NCBI RefSeq assembly: GCF_003985155.1
Contig: NZ_ML133702.1
Span: 1-64,000, forward strand
DNA length: 64,000 bases
From: Rhizobium vallis
GTDB taxonomy: Bacteria; Pseudomonadota; Alphaproteobacteria; Rhizobiales; Rhizobiaceae
Direction of reading: 5' to 3'
This document shows positions 59,909 through 64,000 of this stretch, in pieces (positions within the stretch are counted from its first letter, which is position 1; the number at the start of each line of letters is the position of its first letter). Below the pieces are notes generated by a model. It had not been told where the DNA came from and did not search any database. It was given only the letters and a program-made list of their open reading frames with translations. The position numbers and the translations under genes were made by a program.

Positions 59909-60434
59909 GCCGACCGGCCGATAGGGCAGCATCCGCGAACAGAAGAACCAAACGACATCAGGCCTCAACCCCAATAGCTTGGTGCCACACTCGCCACCAG
60001 GACGCGTGCTCGGAAAGCGCTTGGAGCTTGATGTCAACCGCCGGCGGAAGTACTTCGTTTCGGAACCGTAATAACGGTCCGGCCTTTCGGCCCGGAGTAT
60101 TGGTTAAGATCTGAGAAAACCTAACTGCTGCCGTCGGCTTCAATCGGCAGGGCCGGCGGCTTGGAACTGGAAAATTTTAAGAACGAGCGCCAAACGCGGA
60201 CGGCACCAAGGTCCGCATGCACTGAGCGGTAGACCAATACCCGAATCCTACTTCACGGTCAGGCCGCTATCGGGCAGAAAAAATTTCGCTGAATTCTTCA
60301 TCTCATAAGAGCATCGCGCGGCAATTTCACTTGCAATTGTAAATTCAATTTGTAATCTCCATCGGGCAATCGCGAGCGGAGCGATTGCAACTCTGTCGGG
60401 CCATTCTGCTCGTCACCCATGGGGCTGGGGATAC
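59909..60434. other. Upstream region of the HlyC/RTX operon
   Basis: 526 bases. The left half has plus- and minus-strand open frames with no family features. The right part is A/T-rich (CACTTGCAATTGTAAATTC, AATTTGTAATCTCC) and probably carries the promoter of the acyltransferase-RTX operon; TTGCAATTGTAAATTCAATTTG contains the self-complementary element CAATTG. No RNA gene seen. Confidence 0.4.
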
Positions 60435-61007
60435 ATGAATAACATTGCGACCGAAGTGTCGGCTAATTCAGGTCAAAACACATTATCTGAAGAAACGAAG
60501 AAGAAGCTTGCCGGAGCAAAGGCGGCGTTGCAATCGACTTTTGGGCAGGTTGTTCTTGCGATGACCTCTGTGCCGCGCTACCGCAGTCAGATGTTATCCG
60601 ACCTCCATCATCTGGTAGTCGATCCTTTGATTAATGACCGTATCGCCATCGCTATGCCCAAGGCCGTCACCGGCGTTGAGCCACCTGCAATCGCCATCTG
60701 GGCGACTGTCAGCGCCGAGGCCGATGCGCGAATCTCGGAGCAGGCTAAGGCGGGGGTGTTCCCGGTCCGGCTGAAGTCGGAGGACTGGAAAAGTGGCGAG
60801 GTCGTGTGGTTGCTCGACGTGATCGCGCCCACACGTGAACTGGCAACGATGGTGCTAACGAATTTCCACCAGGTCGCCAAGCGGGGAGACATCAAGATCC
60901 ACCCGATGGTCGCCCATCTGGTTGATCGTGAGGTCTTGCGAAAGTTGGCTTCCGATTCCAGTTCCGCTGAGCCGATCAGCGGCGAGATTGGCAATCTCAT
61001 AAACTGA
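60435..61007 (+). CDS. Toxin-activating lysine-acyltransferase (HlyC/CyaC-like)
   Basis: 190 residues, GGGGAT upstream of the ATG. It follows the HlyC layout: helix FGQVVLAMTSVPRYRSQMLSDL, strand IAIWATVSAEADARI, then SEDWKSGEVVWLLDVIAPTRE (about residues 110-135), where the catalytic Asp of HlyC would be the Asp of LLDVIAP. HlyC-type enzymes use acyl-ACP to acylate internal Lys residues of RTX pro-toxins before secretion. The residue aligned by eye with the HlyC catalytic His (SPLHR in HlyC) is Tyr49 in VPRYRSQ; nearby His58-His59 are displaced. It is followed 50 bases later by a lipoprotein gene and then an RTX protein, the classical partner type. Confidence 0.78.
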   Translation: MNNIATEVSANSGQNTLSEETKKKLAGAKAALQSTFGQVVLAMTSVPRYRSQMLSDLHHLVVDPLINDRIAIAMPKAVTGVEPPAIAIWATVSAEADARISEQAKAGVFPVRLKSEDWKSGEVVWLLDVIAPTRELATMVLTNFHQVAKRGDIKIHPMVAHLVDREVLRKLASDSSSAEPISGEIGNLIN

Positions 61008-61057
61008 CCGGTCGCTCGGCCGGCATTCTGAAACGATTTCAACTGCGCGAGACATGC

Positions 61058-61783
61058 ATGTCGATCAGGCACCGTGCGGCTATTGTCGTGCCCGTTTTGT
61101 TATCTGCTCTTCTTTCTGGATGCGGCCTATTGGGTTTCAATACGTGGCACTGGAACCAGAAGGTGACCATTGTCGTGGAAACTCCTGCGGGAGAGCGCGT
61201 AGGGCAGTCCGTTCAGAGCATCAGTTGGTACGAGAGCCCGGCTTGGGCGCGGCTAGGTGACAGTGGTGGCTGGTTCAGCAATGAGTTGCATGGCGAAGCC
61301 GCTGTCGTTGAGGTCGCTGCGAATAAATACCTGTTTGCCCTCCTGAAAACATACGACGATCCCGCCGGCAATAAGGTCTTTCGTCCAGCGAAAGCCAATT
61401 CGCAATCCGCGACCCCCGACCGCCGGACCGAGATCAGAGCTGAAAACGATGCGATCGAGTCGTTACGGGAAACGCGGGAGATTCCGAAATCGGCCTTTCC
61501 AACGCTGGTGACTTTCGAAACACTTTCGGACCCGTCTACCGCCAGAGAAGTTAATCCGCAAAATCTCGAAAGCGAGTTCGGCAAGGGCTATCGACTCAAA
61601 TCCATCCAGCTAGCCATCACGTCGGAACCGCGAACCTCTGGCAGACTACAACAGGTCCTCGGGCCAGGCTTTTTCCAAAAATGGTCCGCGCAGTTCAACG
61701 CGACGATCAAGAACGCTGCTGCTTTCAGCAAACGCCCTTTCGCATTTCGGCTAGCACAAAACGATTTTATAAATGGAGGATAG
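61058..61783 (+). CDS. Lipoprotein of unknown function in the RTX operon
   Basis: 241 residues; start ATG 61058. Type II signal peptide ending LLSGC with Cys22 as the lipid-attachment site. The rest is a soluble domain with strands such as WHWNQKVTIVVETPAGERVG and GGWFSNELHGEAAVVEVAANKYLFALL. No known domain recognised. The stop lies only four bases before the RTX gene and its GGAGGA overlaps the end, so translation is coupled. The position between an acyltransferase and an exported RTX protein suggests a role in delivery, immunity or surface retention; this is inference. Confidence 0.75.
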   Translation: MSIRHRAAIVVPVLLSALLSGCGLLGFNTWHWNQKVTIVVETPAGERVGQSVQSISWYESPAWARLGDSGGWFSNELHGEAAVVEVAANKYLFALLKTYDDPAGNKVFRPAKANSQSATPDRRTEIRAENDAIESLRETREIPKSAFPTLVTFETLSDPSTAREVNPQNLESEFGKGYRLKSIQLAITSEPRTSGRLQQVLGPGFFQKWSAQFNATIKNAAAFSKRPFAFRLAQNDFINGG

Positions 61784-61787
61784 CGCA

Positions 61788-64000
61788 ATGTCTGTTTCGC
61801 GCGAACTGATGACGGCGATCCTTTCGATGGACGCCTACAACCGCGGTTACGGTGCGGGTACTGTACTTGACCAAAATGCATCTCGAATTGGAGATGCTAT
61901 CATCGATCGAGATTCTTCGATCCTCGGCGTAGACGGAGACATTCGACGCGATATTTCGGCCGGCTTCTATGGAATCGCCTACGAGTGGAATGGTGCGACA
62001 GTAATTTCCTACAGAGGCACCAACGCCGAAACCGCTGCAAATTTCGCGACCGATGCGTTGAACGGTTATTTCGTGGGGGCGGGATATCCCCAAAATAACC
62101 AAGCTTATCTTGCTGCTGATTTCTTTCAGGCTATCACTGGCACCACAAATCTGGATCCATCCTCTGCTCGTGTGCTACTAACTGGCCATTCCTTGGGCGG
62201 AGGGCTCGCCGGCTTCATCGCGTCGATTTATGGTCAGGAAGCCGTTATCTTCGACAATATGACTTTCGAGCATGCGGCGGCCACCGCCTATACTCTTGCC
62301 TCAAGCTGGGATCCGCTCTCAGGCATTGAGAATTCACTTTCCGAAATAGTCTGGGGAGACTTTTATAATGGCTACGATCCTCACCAACCGCTGATTGGTG
62401 AAAATATCGAAGCGTATGCAACTGCAAACGAGCTATTGACGCCGTTGCGGGCGCTATTCTCGCAACAGACTCCTGTTACCACACTCGACAGCCATTGGAT
62501 CGAAGTCAGCGTAGCGCATCTTGTAAATTTGCATAGTCAGGCCTTGCTGATTAGCCTCGAGTTCGCAAGAGAGTCGGGTCACATTTCATGGACTTCGATC
62601 GGAGCCACGCTTTGGGCAACTCTGTTTGACCAAAAGATGGGAGCAGCGACTGGCTTCGAAAATCTCGAAGGCTCCTCCAACGCGGCTTCGAAACTTCTAA
62701 CCGCCATAGCTTACTCGGCATTGGACAGCGGTTCCTCAGAGGCGGACTCAAATTACGGTTATGTGTTCGGCAACACTGCGATCAGATCGCTGTTCGACGA
62801 TGCCGACGCGCTCGGTTGGCTCATTACCACCGGCAAAGCAACGGATATCGTCGAAGATGCCGTCAACGGACTGACGGAGGCGTTGGTCCAATTCGCCGGG
62901 TTGATGGCGATCCGTAAAATCAATTTCCATCAGTATCAGGACGACCCCAACGCCGCATACCATCCGGAAAAAGGCATCATCGGTCTCTTCGATAACAATG
63001 GGGCGGAAGTAACTGGCGGCGATGGCGCGCAGCTTCTGACAGTCAACGTTTCACAGGACCTGTGGGGTCTCGGCAAATCTTCAACCGAAGACAATTTCAT
63101 CAACATCGTCGGCATTCAGACCATCCTGGAAAGCCTTTTCGAAAAGGGCCTCGGAGTGGTGGATGAGACGCTGATCTCGCGCGCCATGCAGGAGCTTTAT
63201 AAGGATCCAAGCGCCGATGATTTTTCAATACCGAAAGCGATCGGCTCGCTTGCATTTTCGCTTTCCGACGATCCATTGGTTCAGACCCTTGGCGATACCG
63301 CAAATGGCTATGACCAGTATCATGCCGGGCTTTTCGCAGCGACGGATGGAGACGACCAGATCACCGGCAGCGACGAGAACAACATCATTGCAGGCGGCGA
63401 TGGCGACGATACTCTGACGGGTCACCTCGGTCGCGACCTGCTGGTCGGCGGCAACGGGTCCGACACCTTCATCGATTCAGTGACCGTCGCGGATCACCAG
63501 AGCGGCCGACAGAACGAGAACGATGTCTATATAGGCGGCAATGAGAATGTCGGTCTTCTTACCGACTTCCTCGAATGGCTGGTCGGAGCGACCGAGACCG
63601 ATACGGTACGCTATACCGTAGACAATCTGACCGAAGACAATCCTAACACCCCCGCCAACGAGAATGCCTTGCAGCAGGAGGGCGTCAGGGTCACCGACCT
63701 CAAGGTCAACCATAATTTCGGCGGCATCGAAGCACTTGAAGTCACCGTCGAGGACTTGGCGACCGGCAAGGCCGGAACTGACATTCTCGTTTCGATCGAT
63801 AAGATTGAACTCTCCGACCGTGCCGACGAGCTAATTGTCGCCGATACAGCCCTCGATGCGCCCATCCTCATCGACATGGGTAAATCCGGACGTATCCAGT
63901 CCGAGCTGCCTGCCGGAGAGTCGCTCAGCCCCAACGCATTCGTCGAAAAGGTCGATGTCGTCGACTATTCGGGCCTGTCACACGGCATAAATTATCTCAA
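61788..64000 (+). CDS. RTX protein with an N-terminal lipase-like domain (runs off the window)
   Basis: At least 737 residues with no stop before the window end; the ATG at 61788 follows GGAGGA. No signal peptide, as expected for type I secretion. The N-terminal 270 residues form an alpha/beta hydrolase: VISYRGTNAETAANFATDALN, then VLLTGHSLGGGLAGFIAS with nucleophile Ser135, and later WIEVSVAHLVNLHSQALL, which could carry the His. RTX calcium-binding repeats start near residue 525 (GGDGDDTLTGHLGRDLLVGG). The rest is still unfinished at the edge. The upstream HlyC-like gene implies Lys acylation; no secretion ABC genes are in the window. Function, lipase or cytolysin, is open. Confidence 0.85.
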   Translation, partial: MSVSRELMTAILSMDAYNRGYGAGTVLDQNASRIGDAIIDRDSSILGVDGDIRRDISAGFYGIAYEWNGATVISYRGTNAETAANFATDALNGYFVGAGYPQNNQAYLAADFFQAITGTTNLDPSSARVLLTGHSLGGGLAGFIASIYGQEAVIFDNMTFEHAAATAYTLASSWDPLSGIENSLSEIVWGDFYNGYDPHQPLIGENIEAYATANELLTPLRALFSQQTPVTTLDSHWIEVSVAHLVNLHSQALLISLEFARESGHISWTSIGATLWATLFDQKMGAATGFENLEGSSNAASKLLTAIAYSALDSGSSEADSNYGYVFGNTAIRSLFDDADALGWLITTGKATDIVEDAVNGLTEALVQFAGLMAIRKINFHQYQDDPNAAYHPEKGIIGLFDNNGAEVTGGDGAQLLTVNVSQDLWGLGKSSTEDNFINIVGIQTILESLFEKGLGVVDETLISRAMQELYKDPSADDFSIPKAIGSLAFSLSDDPLVQTLGDTANGYDQYHAGLFAATDGDDQITGSDENNIIAGGDGDDTLTGHLGRDLLVGGNGSDTFIDSVTVADHQSGRQNENDVYIGGNENVGLLTDFLEWLVGATETDTVRYTVDNLTEDNPNTPANENALQQEGVRVTDLKVNHNFGGIEALEVTVEDLATGKAGTDILVSIDKIELSDRADELIVADTALDAPILIDMGKSGRIQSELPAGESLSPNAFVEKVDVVDYSGLSHGINYL

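Noticed and set aside
1..64000. CRISPR arrays, rRNA or tRNA genes
   Set aside because: No regularly spaced repeat cluster, no cloverleaf and no rRNA-like stretch was recognised on either strand by eye.

Overview
The window looks like part of a large plasmid or chromid of a Rhizobium-group alphaproteobacterium (R. leguminosarum/R. etli-like). The direct evidence is a complete repABC replication/partition cassette (minus strand, 32.9-36.6 kb) with a counter-transcribed RNA signature between repB and repC. Supporting evidence is GC-rich rhizobial coding style and families typical of Rhizobiales: DUF1217, DUF3141-pta-ackA-fabI, and Phd/VapBC addiction modules.

Layout. 0-8 kb: the end of an IS110-type transposase, then a six-gene minus-strand catabolic operon (ArgE-like deacylase, 2-hydroxyacid dehydrogenase, cupin, two aldehyde dehydrogenases, tartrate/isopropylmalate-type dehydrogenase) with a divergent two-domain GNAT gene. 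8.4-13.6 kb: DUF3141 hydrolase, pta, ackA and fabI in one operon. 13.8-19 kb: an unusual adenylation-carrier-membrane acyltransferase fusion, a divergent methyltransferase and an MFS exporter. 19-32.7 kb: phosphodiester glycosidase-like protein, EF-G paralogue, PhnA-like protein, a Phd/toxin pair, secreted proteins, a frameshifted DUF1217 repeat protein, a TetR regulator bracketed by two matching operators, a chemoreceptor, and DUF4112 and DUF1176 proteins. 32.9-38.1 kb: repCBA with ctRNA, candidate origin, promoter and a parS-like site, then a NYN/LOTUS-type protein and cspA. 38-45 kb: accessory region with VapBC, a decayed tyrosine recombinase beside an orphan antitoxin, a second Phd/toxin pair and an IS66-like transposase. 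45.6-56.7 kb: a two-component system divergent from an AfuABC-like ABC importer with two tandem binding proteins, followed by phosphatase-like genes (one frameshifted HAD, an inositol-monophosphatase relative, another HAD). 57-58.7 kb: decayed fragments and a DUF2726 protein. 59-64 kb: a PAP2 protein, then a tight group of HlyC-like acyltransferase, lipoprotein and an RTX/lipase protein that runs off the window end.

Most interesting leads: (1) the HlyC-like acyltransferase / lipoprotein / RTX-lipase operon at the right end, in which the residue aligned with the HlyC catalytic histidine is a tyrosine; (2) the A-T-acyltransferase_3 fusion with its methyltransferase and exporter neighbours; (3) the proposed phosphorylated-solute uptake and dephosphorylation locus under two-component control; (4) matching TetR operators on both sides of the tetR gene. 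No CRISPR array and no rRNA or tRNA gene was recognised. All family names come from reading protein motifs by eye; no database search was run.
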